Source: Hydrogenophaga pseudoflava (GTDB lineage: Bacteria > Pseudomonadota > Gammaproteobacteria > Burkholderiales > Burkholderiaceae_C). Taken from it: a stretch of DNA of 64,000 nt. How positions within the stretch are numbered: the stretch's first letter is position 1; each line of letters begins with the position of its first letter. The DNA is taken from NCBI RefSeq assembly GCF_031020795.1, contig NZ_JAVHJP010000004.1:130073-194072 (forward strand). Reading direction: 5' to 3'. Below the pieces are notes generated by a model. It saw only the letters and a list, made by a program, of their open reading frames with translations. It did no database searches and was not told the origin of the DNA. Below are positions 28,490-37,794 of the stretch, piece after piece. The position numbers and the translations under genes are program-made.

Positions 28490-30211
28490 ATGAGCGACGC
28501 TTTTGAAGATCGCGGCGAATTCACGCCCGAAATTTCCTCCAACGAACTGCCGGCCGACGCGCCCGTGGCCACTGAACCCAATGCCTTCGAGGCACTGGGT
28601 CTGGCCCCGGAACTCGTGCGTGCGGTGGCCGACCTGGGTTATACCCAACCCACTCAGGTCCAGTCGATGGTCATTCCCAAGGCCATCCGGCAGGAGCACC
28701 AGGCCGACGAGCGTTATGCCGACCTGATGGTTTCCAGCCAGACAGGCAGCGGCAAGACCGCGGCTTTCCTTCTGCCGGTGCTGCACACCCTGCTCAAACA
28801 GCAGGAAGCGCAGGCCGAGGCCGAGCGGCTGGCCTTCGAGAAAGAAACCGCCGAGGCGCTGGCCGCCGGCAAACCCGCGCCCAAGCGGGCCAAGCGCAAG
28901 GACCCCACCAACCCTCGCAACTTCAAGGCCGCCACACCCGGCGCGCTGGTGCTCTGCCCGACGCGCGAACTTGCGCAGCAGGTGGCGCACGATGCCATCG
29001 ACCTGGTGCGGCACTGCCGTGGTCTGCGCATCGCCAACGTGGTGGGCGGCATGCCGTACCAGTTGCAGATCGCCCGGCTGCAGAACGCCGATCTCGTGGT
29101 GGCCACGCCGGGCCGTCTGCTGGACCTGCAGCGATCGCAGCAGCTCAAGCTGGATCAGGTGCAGTTCCTGGTGGTCGACGAGGCCGACCGCATGCTGGAT
29201 CTGGGCTTCTCGGACGACCTGGCCGAAGTCAACCAACTCACCAGCCAGCGTGACCAGACCATGATGTTCTCTGCCACCTTCGCGCCGCGCATCCAGCAGC
29301 TGGCCTTGCGCGTCATGCACGAGGGCGGCAAGCATGTGCAGAAGGTGCAGATCGATACCCCGCAGGAAAAGCACGCCAACATCAAGCAGGTGCTGTTCTG
29401 GGCCGACAATGCCGAGCACAAGCGCAAGCTGCTGGACCACTGGCTGCGCGACGCCTCGATCAACCAGGCCGTGGTGTTCTGCAGCACGCAGGTGGAATGT
29501 GATGGCCTGGCCACCGACCTCCAGCAGACCGGTTTCCATGCCGTCGCCCTGCACGGTGCCCTGAGCCAGGGTCTGCGCAACCGGCGCCTGATGGCCCTGC
29601 GCAATGGCCAGGTCCAGATCCTCGTGGCCACCGACGTCGCCGCGCGCGGCATCGACGTGCCGACGATCACGCACGTGTTCAACTTCGGCCTGCCGATGAA
29701 GGCCGAGGACTACACGCACCGCATCGGCCGCACCGGCCGTGCCGGGCGCGATGGTCTGGCGGTGACCTTTGCCGAGTTCCGCGACCGCCGCAAGATCGGT
29801 GACATCGAGGCCTACACCCGTCAGCGCATCGCCGTGGAGGTGGTGCCTGGTCTGGAGCCGCGCCAGCGTCCGCCTCAGCCCGAGTTCAACAGCGGCCGCG
29901 GTCGTCCCGGTGGCCGCCCGGGCAGCGACCGTTTCCAGCGTCCCTCCGGTGATCGTTTCGGAGGTGATCGTTTCGGCGATCGTCGCCCGGCACCGCGCGG
30001 TCCGCGCGTCGAAGGGCGCTTTGATGCGCCTCGCTTCGAAGGCCGGGACGGCGCGCCGCGCGGTGATGTGCGTTTCGACAGCCGTCCGGACCAGCGCCGC
30101 GATCAAGCGCCGGCGCGTGGGTTCGGCAAGCCTCAAGGCGGTTCTGGCAACTGGGGTCGCAGCGATGCGGGCACTTCGCGTCCCTCGGGCCCCCGCCGCC
30201 AGCCGCGCTGA
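28490..30211 (+). CDS. rhlE: DEAD-box ATP-dependent RNA helicase, RhlE type
   Basis: 573 aa. Q motif FEALGLAPELVRAVADLGYTQPTQVQ, motif I SQTGSGKT, Ia PTRELAQQ, Ib TPGR, II DEAD, III SAT, V ATDVAARGID and VI HRIGRTGRAGR are intact in order. Between motifs I and Ia is a charged insertion (about residues 105-150), and the C-terminus is a long Arg/Gly/Pro tail (about 465-573) with RFGGDRFGD repeats that binds RNA non-specifically. Acts in ribosome assembly and mRNA decay. The long structured leader suggests control at low temperature or by autoregulation. Confidence 0.93.
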   Translation: MSDAFEDRGEFTPEISSNELPADAPVATEPNAFEALGLAPELVRAVADLGYTQPTQVQSMVIPKAIRQEHQADERYADLMVSSQTGSGKTAAFLLPVLHTLLKQQEAQAEAERLAFEKETAEALAAGKPAPKRAKRKDPTNPRNFKAATPGALVLCPTRELAQQVAHDAIDLVRHCRGLRIANVVGGMPYQLQIARLQNADLVVATPGRLLDLQRSQQLKLDQVQFLVVDEADRMLDLGFSDDLAEVNQLTSQRDQTMMFSATFAPRIQQLALRVMHEGGKHVQKVQIDTPQEKHANIKQVLFWADNAEHKRKLLDHWLRDASINQAVVFCSTQVECDGLATDLQQTGFHAVALHGALSQGLRNRRLMALRNGQVQILVATDVAARGIDVPTITHVFNFGLPMKAEDYTHRIGRTGRAGRDGLAVTFAEFRDRRKIGDIEAYTRQRIAVEVVPGLEPRQRPPQPEFNSGRGRPGGRPGSDRFQRPSGDRFGGDRFGDRRPAPRGPRVEGRFDAPRFEGRDGAPRGDVRFDSRPDQRRDQAPARGFGKPQGGSGNWGRSDAGTSRPSGPRRQPR

Positions 30212-30217
30212 CCGCGG

Positions 30218-32104
30218 TCAACGTGTTCCGCTGAGGATCCGCGGCACCAGCTGCTCGATATAGTAGGCCGCGGCACCTGTCGACAGGTGCCCGTAGTCGT
30301 AAGAGAGCGGCTGCGTCGCGTCTTCGGACAGTCGGGTGAGGCAACCACCCGCATCGCAGAAGTAGTCCATCCCCGAGATGAACCCGATGCCCATCTGGCG
30401 GGCACGGTCTCGCATGATGTCTGTCGCCCGGCGCACGTCCGGGTCGAGAAACTCCTCTCCCAGCCGCAGCGGCGGGTGGGCCTGCACGGGTCCCTTTTTC
30501 CATTCCTCGAGCAGGATCTGCGGCAGGTGCTTCTTCCAGTAGGGCACCGCGCCCAGGAGGACGATGCGCGGCACGCCGGCCTGTCTGATCTGCTCCACGG
30601 TGGCTTCCAGATTACGCAGGTCGTAGCGCTTGTTGTGCCACCACGCGTAGAGGATCACCACGTCGGGCCGGATGTCCCGGATGGCCTGGATGTTGGCCTC
30701 GTTCAAGCTTCTGCACAGTGGCCGCGGCTCGATGCCCAGCACCGGAGGGCAGATGGCGGCGGTGCGCTCCGCCAGGCCGAACTCGTGGTGTCCCGACTCC
30801 TTCAAGGCCTTGAAGCCCGGGTAGAGCGAGCCTGCGTGCGAATCCCCCCACAGGAAGACCAGAGGACGTTTCTGTTCGATGCAGAAGGGCTTGTAGTGGG
30901 ACGGCGGCAGACGGTAGTCCAGCATGCAGTCCTTGTCGCGCCAGCCCTGTATGACGGCCGAGCGTCCCCCCGTGGTCTGCAGATGGCGCACCAGTTCGGG
31001 CACGCGCTGTTCGAGTCCTTCGTGGCGCTGAACACCCCAGCCGGCTGTCGCCACCAGGCCCAGGGCCAAACCGAGGGTCGCGGTGGACGCTGCGCCGTTC
31101 AGGAGCCCGGAGCGGAACAGCCTTTCGACGAATCGCCAGGTTGTCCAGGCCAGCACCAAGGCCAGTGCCATCGACGCCATGGCCTGCCCGCCGCCTGGAT
31201 CATGCGCGCTCTTGAGCTGCGCGAACCACAGCAGCGGCCAGTGCCACAGGTACAGCGGGTAGGCGATGAGGCCCACCCATCCCAGGGGCCCGCTCGACAA
31301 CACACGCCGGTTGAGCCAGGCTCGGGGGCCGGCCGCGATCAGCAGCGCGGTGCCGAGGGTAGGCAGAAGGCCCCACCATCCCCGGACTGCGTGCTCCGGC
31401 GTGAGCGGCAGCAGCGCCAGGATCAGCAGCGCCGCACCGCACCAGGCGAGCGCGTTCGGGCGCTCGTTGCGCTTGCTTTCCGGCACCGTGGCCACCAGGG
31501 CGCCTGTCAGCAGCACCCAGAGCCAGGACGCAGGGTGCTGGAAAGACACCGCGGTCGGGTGCTGAGCGAGATGCAGATGGAGCAGGAATGACAGCAGCAG
31601 CACGCCAGCGGTCCAGCCCATGGCGTTCAGGCGCCAGCGGTGCATGGCCCACAGGGCCAGGGGCCAGAGCAGGCAGAACGGCACACCGACGGCCAGTGGC
31701 CAGAGGTGCTGAAATGGCTTGCTGGCCGACCCGGCCTCCGAGGGGGCTGCCTCGCCCAGCCACACGGCGTTGGTGAAGAACGTGCTGACTGCCTGCACCT
31801 CCTGTCCCAGCCGGCGGTAGTCGGCCGGCGGCAACAGGAACCAGCCGGCCACCACCGCCGCGGCCAGCACCAGCACGAGCGCAGGGAAGAGGCGTCGGAT
31901 GCCTTGCGCCCAGAAGGCGGCCATGCTGAATTCCTGCGTCCGCAATCCGGACAGCACAGCCGATCCGACCAGGTAGCCGGCGATGACAAGCAAGGCCTCT
32001 ACACCGGCAGCGCCGCCCTGGAACTGGACGGGGAACGCATGGTGGAGCACCACGCCCACCACCGCCATCAGGCCGTGGAGGTCGGGGCGGGCGGTGTCGG
32101 ACAT
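30218..32104 (-). CDS. OafA/YrhL-type acyltransferase with C-terminal SGNH domain
   Basis: 628 aa. The N-terminal acyltransferase_3 membrane domain (about ten helices, residues 1-370) begins RPDLHGLMAVVGVVLHHAFP; the C-terminal periplasmic SGNH hydrolase-like domain has block I LVFLWGDSHAGSLYPG and the closing YDYGHLSTGAAAYYIEQL with the catalytic His. Such proteins O-acetylate surface polysaccharides, moving acetyl groups across the membrane. It is the last gene of the leftward polysaccharide locus, so the O-antigen or capsule is the likely acceptor. The N-terminal motif deviates from the usual IDGLRALA-x-H. Convergent with rhlE, six bases apart. Confidence 0.87.
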   Translation of the reverse strand: MSDTARPDLHGLMAVVGVVLHHAFPVQFQGGAAGVEALLVIAGYLVGSAVLSGLRTQEFSMAAFWAQGIRRLFPALVLVLAAAVVAGWFLLPPADYRRLGQEVQAVSTFFTNAVWLGEAAPSEAGSASKPFQHLWPLAVGVPFCLLWPLALWAMHRWRLNAMGWTAGVLLLSFLLHLHLAQHPTAVSFQHPASWLWVLLTGALVATVPESKRNERPNALAWCGAALLILALLPLTPEHAVRGWWGLLPTLGTALLIAAGPRAWLNRRVLSSGPLGWVGLIAYPLYLWHWPLLWFAQLKSAHDPGGGQAMASMALALVLAWTTWRFVERLFRSGLLNGAASTATLGLALGLVATAGWGVQRHEGLEQRVPELVRHLQTTGGRSAVIQGWRDKDCMLDYRLPPSHYKPFCIEQKRPLVFLWGDSHAGSLYPGFKALKESGHHEFGLAERTAAICPPVLGIEPRPLCRSLNEANIQAIRDIRPDVVILYAWWHNKRYDLRNLEATVEQIRQAGVPRIVLLGAVPYWKKHLPQILLEEWKKGPVQAHPPLRLGEEFLDPDVRRATDIMRDRARQMGIGFISGMDYFCDAGGCLTRLSEDATQPLSYDYGHLSTGAAAYYIEQLVPRILSGTR

Positions 32105-32189
32105 GGGCAGGCCGGGGTGCGCCGGATGACCGGGGTCGTGCAGACCGCTGGATCGGCACCTGGGCCTCAGGGACCCGGGTGCCGGCTGC

Positions 32190-33329
32190 TCACGCGTACA
32201 GCTGGCGGGCGATGGTGTGCGCCAGGGAGTCGGGCAGTTCGACGTCGTCGAACATCAGCATCTGGCCGGCGCTGACGGCCCGTGTGAGCACGGCGTTCTG
32301 GATCATGCCGATGGGGACATGGCCCTTGACGTCCGCGATGCGGGCGGCCTCGCCGCGCACCTGGAACCCGCCGATGGCGCGGTCGATGCGCGTGCCCGCC
32401 GGCATGTCGTGTTTGGCAATGCCCACGATGGAGATCGTCGGGTTGCTGGAGTTGTTCAGCAGCACGCCGCCGCCATGGAGCACACGCCGCACGGTCTTGA
32501 TGATCTCGTACTGGCACAGGTGGAAGGGGCGGACCAGCACGTAGTAGGGGCCGTCCCCCAGCTTGAGGTAGTTCAGCGCCTTCCACTCCGACTTGTCGTG
32601 CGTGCCGACCACGAAGACACCGGCGTTGCCCGGGGCCAGCACGTAGTCCGAGATGGCCTGTCCACGCTCGGCCGCGCCGCGCGCCAGCTCGATGGCCGCC
32701 TTGGTGACGTCGGTGGCCTTCGGACCTTCCATGCCCTGGCGCGTGATCGTGCCGCCAAAGCCGTTGGCCACCAGGGCCTGCTCGATCTGGATCTTGGTGC
32801 CGTCGGTGAACGAGGTGGTCTGCTCGACGCTGATGCCCTGCTTGCCGGCCCAGTACGCCATTTCTTCGGGCGTCGGGTGGTGGTTGAGGAAGCCCTTCAT
32901 GTTGCCGTACACGAGAGGCTTGAAACCCATCATCACGGCTTCTTCGCGCAGGGCCGCGATGGAGCCGGGCTGGTCGCCTTCGGCTTCGGTCAGCAGGCCC
33001 TTGTCGGCAAAATAGGAGCCGGTGGTGACATGGAACTCGGAGTTCATCGTCACTACCGGTTTGCCGGCTTTCAGCGCGACGTCGATGATGCGCGTGGCGT
33101 GCAGCACGTCACCGCTGCACTCGACGATCAGGTCTGATTTGTCCAGCAACTCCTGCTCGGAATGCGTGAAGCGGTCGTTGCAGGGAAATCCTTCGACGCT
33201 GGCGGCCGGGCGCCGGGTGAACACGGCGCTCAGGCTCAGGTCGGTGGCGTGGTTGTGCAGCAACCGGGCAAAGCCGCTGGCGATGAAGCCGGTTCCAACC
33301 AGGCCGATGCGTTTCTGGGGGCTGTTCAT
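32190..33329 (-). CDS. NAD(P)-dependent dehydrogenase, homoserine-dehydrogenase-like, with SAF domain
   Basis: 379 aa. N-terminal Rossmann fold with RIGLVGTGFIASGFARLL (dinucleotide site), then SDLIVECSGDV and GKPVVTMNSEFHV as in homoserine dehydrogenase-like and Gfo/Idh-type oxidoreductases. The C-terminal 80 residues (VGIAKHDMPAGTRIDRAIGGFQVRGEA on) form a SAF domain, known from sialic-acid synthases and altronate dehydratase. The reaction is unknown; location inside the polysaccharide locus, between the 4,6-dehydratase and the acyltransferase, suggests a role in an unusual sugar or acyl substituent. The start is at MNSPQKRIG; the longer frame upstream overlaps the dehydratase gene. Confidence 0.78.
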   Translation of the reverse strand: MNSPQKRIGLVGTGFIASGFARLLHNHATDLSLSAVFTRRPAASVEGFPCNDRFTHSEQELLDKSDLIVECSGDVLHATRIIDVALKAGKPVVTMNSEFHVTTGSYFADKGLLTEAEGDQPGSIAALREEAVMMGFKPLVYGNMKGFLNHHPTPEEMAYWAGKQGISVEQTTSFTDGTKIQIEQALVANGFGGTITRQGMEGPKATDVTKAAIELARGAAERGQAISDYVLAPGNAGVFVVGTHDKSEWKALNYLKLGDGPYYVLVRPFHLCQYEIIKTVRRVLHGGGVLLNNSSNPTISIVGIAKHDMPAGTRIDRAIGGFQVRGEAARIADVKGHVPIGMIQNAVLTRAVSAGQMLMFDDVELPDSLAHTIARQLYA

Positions 33330-33360
33330 GGCGTGTGATGACAAAGGTTGGTGAGGCCGC

Positions 33361-35286
33361 TCAGACGCTGTAGCGCAGGCGGCTGTCGGTTTCCAGTCCC
33401 GGCTCCTGCGGCGCATAGCCGGACACCAGCTCGGTGAGGATGTCTTTGGTGCCTTCGACGTCGCGCTGTTCCAGCAGGGACTCGAGCCGCTGGAGTTTCT
33501 CCAGCAGGACAGGCCATGCGAGGAACTCTTCGTGGGCCTTCATGATGCGGGGGTGGGAGGTCGGGCGCGGGTTGTTGCCGATCAGCAGTTCTTCGAACAG
33601 TTTCTCGCCCGGGCGCAGGCCGGTGATTTCGATCTCGATGTCGCCTTCGGGGTTGTTCTCGTCGCGCACGCAGAGGCCGGAGAGTTCGATCATCCGGGTC
33701 GCCAGATCCATGATCTTGACCGGGTCGCCCATGTCCAGCACGAACACGTCTCCGCCCTTGGCCATGGCACCCGCCTGGATAACGAGCTGGGCAGCCTCCG
33801 GGATGGTCATGAAGTAGCGCGTGATGTCCGGGTGGGTCAGCGTGATGGGGCCGCCGTCGCGGATCTGGCGCCGGAACTTGGGGACCACCGAACCGGACGA
33901 GCCCAGCACGTTGCCGAAGCGCACCATCGAGAAGCGCGTTTTCGGAGCGGTGGCCGCCAGCGCCTGCAGCGCCATTTCCGCCAGCCGCTTGGAGGCACCC
34001 ATGATGTTGGTGGGGCGCACCGCCTTGTCGGTGCTGATGAGCACGAAGTCGCTCACACCGTGTTCCGCGGCCGCACGCGCAGCGGTGAGGGTTCCCAGCG
34101 TGTTGTTGCGGATGCCTTCGATCGGGTTGTGCTCCACCAGCGGCACGTGCTTGTAGGCAGCCGCGTGGTAGACGGTGTCCGGTTTCCAGTCGGCGAAGAT
34201 CTCGTTGAGCCGCTGGGCGTCCCGCACGGACGCCAGCACCGGCACCAGCAGGGTGGCGTTGTCTTCGATTTTCTCCTGCAGTTCCTGCTGGATCTCGTAC
34301 AGCGCGAATTCGCTCTGCTCGATCAGCACCAGCGTGCTCGGATTGACCGACAGGATCTGGCGACACAGTTCGCTGCCGATGGACCCTCCGGCTCCGGTCA
34401 CCAGCACCACCTTGTTGGTGATGTTCCGGCCGAGCAGGATGTGGTTGGGGGCGACGGGTTCGCGACCGAGCAGGTCGTCGATGTCCAGTTCCCGCAGGTC
34501 GGAGGTGCTGACCATGCCCTGAGCCAGCTCGCTGACCGCGGGCAGGGTGCGCACCTGGACATGGGCCCGCAGCATCTGCGCGATCATTTCGTTGCGCCGG
34601 TGGCGGCTGACCGAGGGGATGGCGAGCAGCACGGTACTGACCTGCAGCGAGGTGACCAGCGCCGGCAGGTCGGCGGGACTGTAAATCGACAGGCCGTTGA
34701 GCACATGGCCATGCAGCCGGTCGTCGTCGTCGAGGAAGCCCACCACCCGCATTTCATGGCTGTTGGCCATGGCCGCCGCCAGCTGGCGGCCGGCATTGCC
34801 GGCGCCGTAGATCAGCACACGCGGCAGGGCCACCATTCGCAGCTGATGGCGATAGAGACCGCCCAGCCAGAAACGGGCCAGCATGCGCGAGGCGCCCACC
34901 GTGAGCAACAGCAGCATGGGCTGGATCAGGCCCACGGTGCGGGGCACGCCGTCCACGCCATAGGCGGTGAACACCGTGGCGAACAGCAGACCGTAGACGG
35001 CGGTCGCTTTCAGGATGGTCTGCAGTGCGGACAGTCCGGTGTAGCGGAAGATGGCCCGGTAGAAACCATTGACCACGAAGATGGGCAGTGCCAGCAGCAG
35101 CGACACGCCCACGGCCCACATGGGCTGCCAGTAGCTGTCGCCGGACAGTTTGACCCACTCGCCCAGACGCAGGTAGTACGACAGCCAGACCGTCAGCACG
35201 CACAGCGCGGCGTCCACGGACAGCACCACCACGCGCTTGGCAGGGCGGGGCATGGCCAGAATGGGCTGTGCGAATCGGTTCAGCAT
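33361..35286 (-). CDS. Membrane UDP-sugar 4,6-dehydratase (CapD/WbpM family)
   Basis: 641 aa. Four N-terminal membrane helices, a CoA-binding-like Rossmann domain with GAGNAGRQLA (about 161-170), then the catalytic extended SDR domain with VTGAGGSIGSELC (about 296-308). The active site reads STDKAVRPTNIMGASK, in which Met replaces the usual Tyr, the mark of WbpM-type inverting or retaining dehydratases of UDP-GlcNAc. The product would be a UDP-4-keto-6-deoxy-HexNAc. Together with the neighbouring phosphosugar transferase and reductase this points to QuiNAc or FucNAc as first sugar. Confidence 0.9.
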   Translation of the reverse strand: MLNRFAQPILAMPRPAKRVVVLSVDAALCVLTVWLSYYLRLGEWVKLSGDSYWQPMWAVGVSLLLALPIFVVNGFYRAIFRYTGLSALQTILKATAVYGLLFATVFTAYGVDGVPRTVGLIQPMLLLLTVGASRMLARFWLGGLYRHQLRMVALPRVLIYGAGNAGRQLAAAMANSHEMRVVGFLDDDDRLHGHVLNGLSIYSPADLPALVTSLQVSTVLLAIPSVSRHRRNEMIAQMLRAHVQVRTLPAVSELAQGMVSTSDLRELDIDDLLGREPVAPNHILLGRNITNKVVLVTGAGGSIGSELCRQILSVNPSTLVLIEQSEFALYEIQQELQEKIEDNATLLVPVLASVRDAQRLNEIFADWKPDTVYHAAAYKHVPLVEHNPIEGIRNNTLGTLTAARAAAEHGVSDFVLISTDKAVRPTNIMGASKRLAEMALQALAATAPKTRFSMVRFGNVLGSSGSVVPKFRRQIRDGGPITLTHPDITRYFMTIPEAAQLVIQAGAMAKGGDVFVLDMGDPVKIMDLATRMIELSGLCVRDENNPEGDIEIEITGLRPGEKLFEELLIGNNPRPTSHPRIMKAHEEFLAWPVLLEKLQRLESLLEQRDVEGTKDILTELVSGYAPQEPGLETDSRLRYSV

Positions 35287-35308
35287 CTTGTGGGCGTTGA
35301 ATCGTGTG

Positions 35309-35869
35309 TCAGTGGGTCACCCCGTCGCGGCGCAGCACGCGCCACGCCGTGAGGAAGATGATCTTCAGGTCCAGTCCCAGCGACCTCTTTTCCAGGTATT
35401 CGGCGTCCAGCCGGACCTTCTCTGGGATCGGCAACTCGTCCCGGCCATGGATCTGGGCCCAGCCGGTCAGGCCTGGAACCAGACGGTGCACGCCAGCCTC
35501 TGTGCGCAGGGCGACCAGATCGTCCTGGTTGAACAGGGCAGGGCGCGGGCCCACCAGGCTCATGTCGCCTTTCAGGATGCTCCAGAGTTGCGGCAGCTCG
35601 TCCAGACTGGTTTTCCGCAGAAAGGAACCCACTGGCGTCAGATACCGGTCGGGATCTGACAGCAAGTGGGTGGCCACGGCGGGCGTGTCCAGTCGCATGC
35701 TGCGAAATTTGGGCATCTTGAAAATGCGGTTGTCCCGGCCGATACGGTCACTCCAGTAGAGGGCGGGTCCAGGCGAGGTCCAGCGAACCACCAGAGCGAT
35801 GAGCCCGATGGGCAGCAGCAGCACCGCGGCTGCGCACAGCGCGAAGAACAGGTCGAAGGCGCGCTTCAT
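35309..35869 (-). CDS. Undecaprenyl-phosphate phosphosugar transferase, PglC type
   Basis: 186-aa monotopic phosphoglycosyltransferase core. An N-terminal re-entrant hydrophobic segment (residues 1-30, FDLFFALCAAAVLLLPIGLIALVVRW), then IGRDNRIFKMPKFRSMRLD, the catalytic Asp-Glu dyad in LRKTSLDELPQL, and DMSLVGPRPAL...PGLTGWAQIHGRDELP. It moves a sugar-1-phosphate onto undecaprenyl phosphate at the inner face of the membrane, the first step in making the polysaccharide. Its start overlaps the stop of the reductase gene (ATGA), supporting that the reductase makes its substrate. Confidence 0.93.
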   Translation of the reverse strand: MKRAFDLFFALCAAAVLLLPIGLIALVVRWTSPGPALYWSDRIGRDNRIFKMPKFRSMRLDTPAVATHLLSDPDRYLTPVGSFLRKTSLDELPQLWSILKGDMSLVGPRPALFNQDDLVALRTEAGVHRLVPGLTGWAQIHGRDELPIPEKVRLDAEYLEKRSLGLDLKIIFLTAWRVLRRDGVTH

Positions 35870-36801
35870 GCCATCACATCCTGAACCGCGAGTCGCAGGC
35901 CTTGCTCCACTGTCACCCGGGGCGTCCAGCCTAAAACTTGCCTAGTATGCCCGATGTCGACCTGCAGCGAACCGATCAGGCGGTCGATCTGGCCACTCCG
36001 GCCAAGCAATTTTCCCGCCATGCGCAACCAGGCCACGGGCACGGGCCACAGCCGTGGGGGGCGATTCAGGGCCAGGGCAAGCGCACGCACCAAGTCCGGC
36101 GTCGACAGATCGTGACCGTCCGACACCAGAAAAGTGTGTCCGGTGGCGCCCGGTTGCTCCACACACTGGTGCAACAGATCAGTCAGGTTGTCCAGCGCCA
36201 GGAGTGAGCGCCGGTTGTCCACCGCACCCAGCGGAAGGGGCGTGCCGCGGGCCACCGCGTGCATGAGCCTGTGGAAGTTGGCCTTCACCCCTGGACCGTA
36301 GACCAGAGGTGGTCGGACCACCACCAGTTCAAGGCCGGTGCTTGCGGCCACTGCGTGAAGGGCCTGTTCGGCTTCCCACTTCGATTGACCGTAGGCATCC
36401 TCCGGCGCCGGACGCATGTCGGCCGTGAAGGGACGCCCTGGCGCCGTGCGCTCGCCGTGTACCTTGAGGGAGCTCAGGAACACCAACCGGCGCACGCCCG
36501 CAGCTGCTGCCGCGCTGGCCAGAGACCGGCTGCCCTCGACATTGGCCCGTCGATAGGCCAGCAACGGGTCTGGGTCGTTGTCCTGCACCATGTGCACCCG
36601 TGCGGCGCAATGGACCACGCAATCAACACCCTGCAGGGTCTGGCCCCAGTCGGTTTCAGGCCCAAGGTCACCGACGGCCCAGGTGTCTTCTCCCCCCGCG
36701 CGCGTCAGTGCCCGTACCGATAACCCACGCGCCCGCAGGTGCCGGCAGAGGGCGCGCCCGACGAAGCCGTTGGCGCCGGTGACAGCCACGGTTGCGGTCA
36801 T
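35866..36801 (-). CDS. NAD-dependent epimerase/reductase (SDR), likely UDP-4-keto-sugar reductase
   Basis: 311-aa extended SDR with VTGANGFVGRALC at the N-terminus, the active-site Ser in FLSSLKVHGE and the Tyr-Lys pair in AYGQSK. Proteins of this length beside WbpM-like dehydratases (WbpV, WreQ) reduce UDP-4-keto-6-deoxy-GlcNAc to UDP-QuiNAc. Start at MTATVAV overlaps the stop of the upstream glycosyltransferase by four bases, and its stop overlaps the PglC-type gene. Epimerase activity cannot be excluded. Confidence 0.85.
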   Translation of the reverse strand: MTATVAVTGANGFVGRALCRHLRARGLSVRALTRAGGEDTWAVGDLGPETDWGQTLQGVDCVVHCAARVHMVQDNDPDPLLAYRRANVEGSRSLASAAAAAGVRRLVFLSSLKVHGERTAPGRPFTADMRPAPEDAYGQSKWEAEQALHAVAASTGLELVVVRPPLVYGPGVKANFHRLMHAVARGTPLPLGAVDNRRSLLALDNLTDLLHQCVEQPGATGHTFLVSDGHDLSTPDLVRALALALNRPPRLWPVPVAWLRMAGKLLGRSGQIDRLIGSLQVDIGHTRQVLGWTPRVTVEQGLRLAVQDVMA

Positions 36802-37745
36802 TGCGGGCGGCGGTCCCGGTTCTCCAGCGTCAGCGAACGGATTTCTTCCATGAGCTTGCGGTTGGCCGACAGCAGGTCGGCCACGAAAGCGATCAGGATG
36901 GTGTGGAAGCCGATGATCAGCAGCGAGCTGGCCAGGATCAGGGACTGGATGTGCCCGTCGTAGTCCACGGTCAGCCACTTGTAGAGGAAGCGCAGGCCAA
37001 TGATGAAGCCCAGCGTGAACAGGGCGATGCCGATGCTGGCGAAAAAGCGGAACGGACGGTAGATCACGAACACCCGGATGATCGTGACGATGCTGCGCTG
37101 GATGTAGGAGGCGATGCTCTTGACCAGGCGCGAGGGGCGGAGATCGCCGTTGACGCGGATAGGCACCGAGGTGATGGCCATGTTCTTCTGGCCCGCCTGG
37201 ATGATGGTCTCCAGCGTGTAGGTGTAGTCGGAGAACACGGTCAGCCGGCGCGCGGCGGACCGGCTCATGGCGCGGAAGCCGCTGGGCGCGTCCGGAATGC
37301 TCGTCTTGCTGGCCACCCGCACCACCCAGCTGCCCAGTTTCTGGAGGAGCTTCTTGATCGGGCTGAAGTGCTCGATGGCGGCGATGGGTCGTGCGCCGAT
37401 CACGATGTCGGCCTTGCCCTCCAGAATCGGACGCGTCAGGGCCGGGATGTCGTCGGCGTTGTACTGGTTGTCGGCATCGGTGTTGACGATCACGTCGGCG
37501 CCGTGCTCCAGACAGGCCTGCAGACCGTTCATGAAACCGCGCGCCAGACCCTGGTTGCGGGTGTGGCGGACCACATGGTCGACGCCGTGGGCCAGGGCCA
37601 CTTCGACCGTGTTGTCGGTGCAGCCGTCGTCGATGATGAGCCACTCGACCTTGTCGAAACCGGGCACTTCGCGCGGCAGGGCCGCCAGAGCAATGCCCAG
37701 GGTGGCGGCTTCGTTGTAGCAGGGGATCTGGATGATGAGTTTCAA
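36798..37745 (-). CDS. Glycosyltransferase family 2 with C-terminal membrane helices (dolichyl-phosphate mannose synthase-like)
   Basis: 315 aa. GT-A domain with IIQIPCYNEAATLG, IIDDGCTDNT and NTDADNQYNADDIP (the DxD metal site), followed by SGFRAMSR and two C-terminal hydrophobic segments (about 225-280). This is the polyprenyl-phosphate glycosyltransferase-like shape, which makes lipid-linked sugars used by GT-C enzymes outside the membrane. A TTG start with GGAG in front gives the conserved N-terminus; an ATG 23 codons upstream would overlap the previous gene and adds non-family sequence. Confidence 0.88.
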   Translation of the reverse strand: MKLIIQIPCYNEAATLGIALAALPREVPGFDKVEWLIIDDGCTDNTVEVALAHGVDHVVRHTRNQGLARGFMNGLQACLEHGADVIVNTDADNQYNADDIPALTRPILEGKADIVIGARPIAAIEHFSPIKKLLQKLGSWVVRVASKTSIPDAPSGFRAMSRSAARRLTVFSDYTYTLETIIQAGQKNMAITSVPIRVNGDLRPSRLVKSIASYIQRSIVTIIRVFVIYRPFRFFASIGIALFTLGFIIGLRFLYKWLTVDYDGHIQSLILASSLLIIGFHTILIAFVADLLSANRKLMEEIRSLTLENRDRRPQ

Positions 37746-37794
37746 GCGGAACTCCGTGGAGGTTGGCGGCGTGTGTCGGTGCAGTGCCAGCGGA

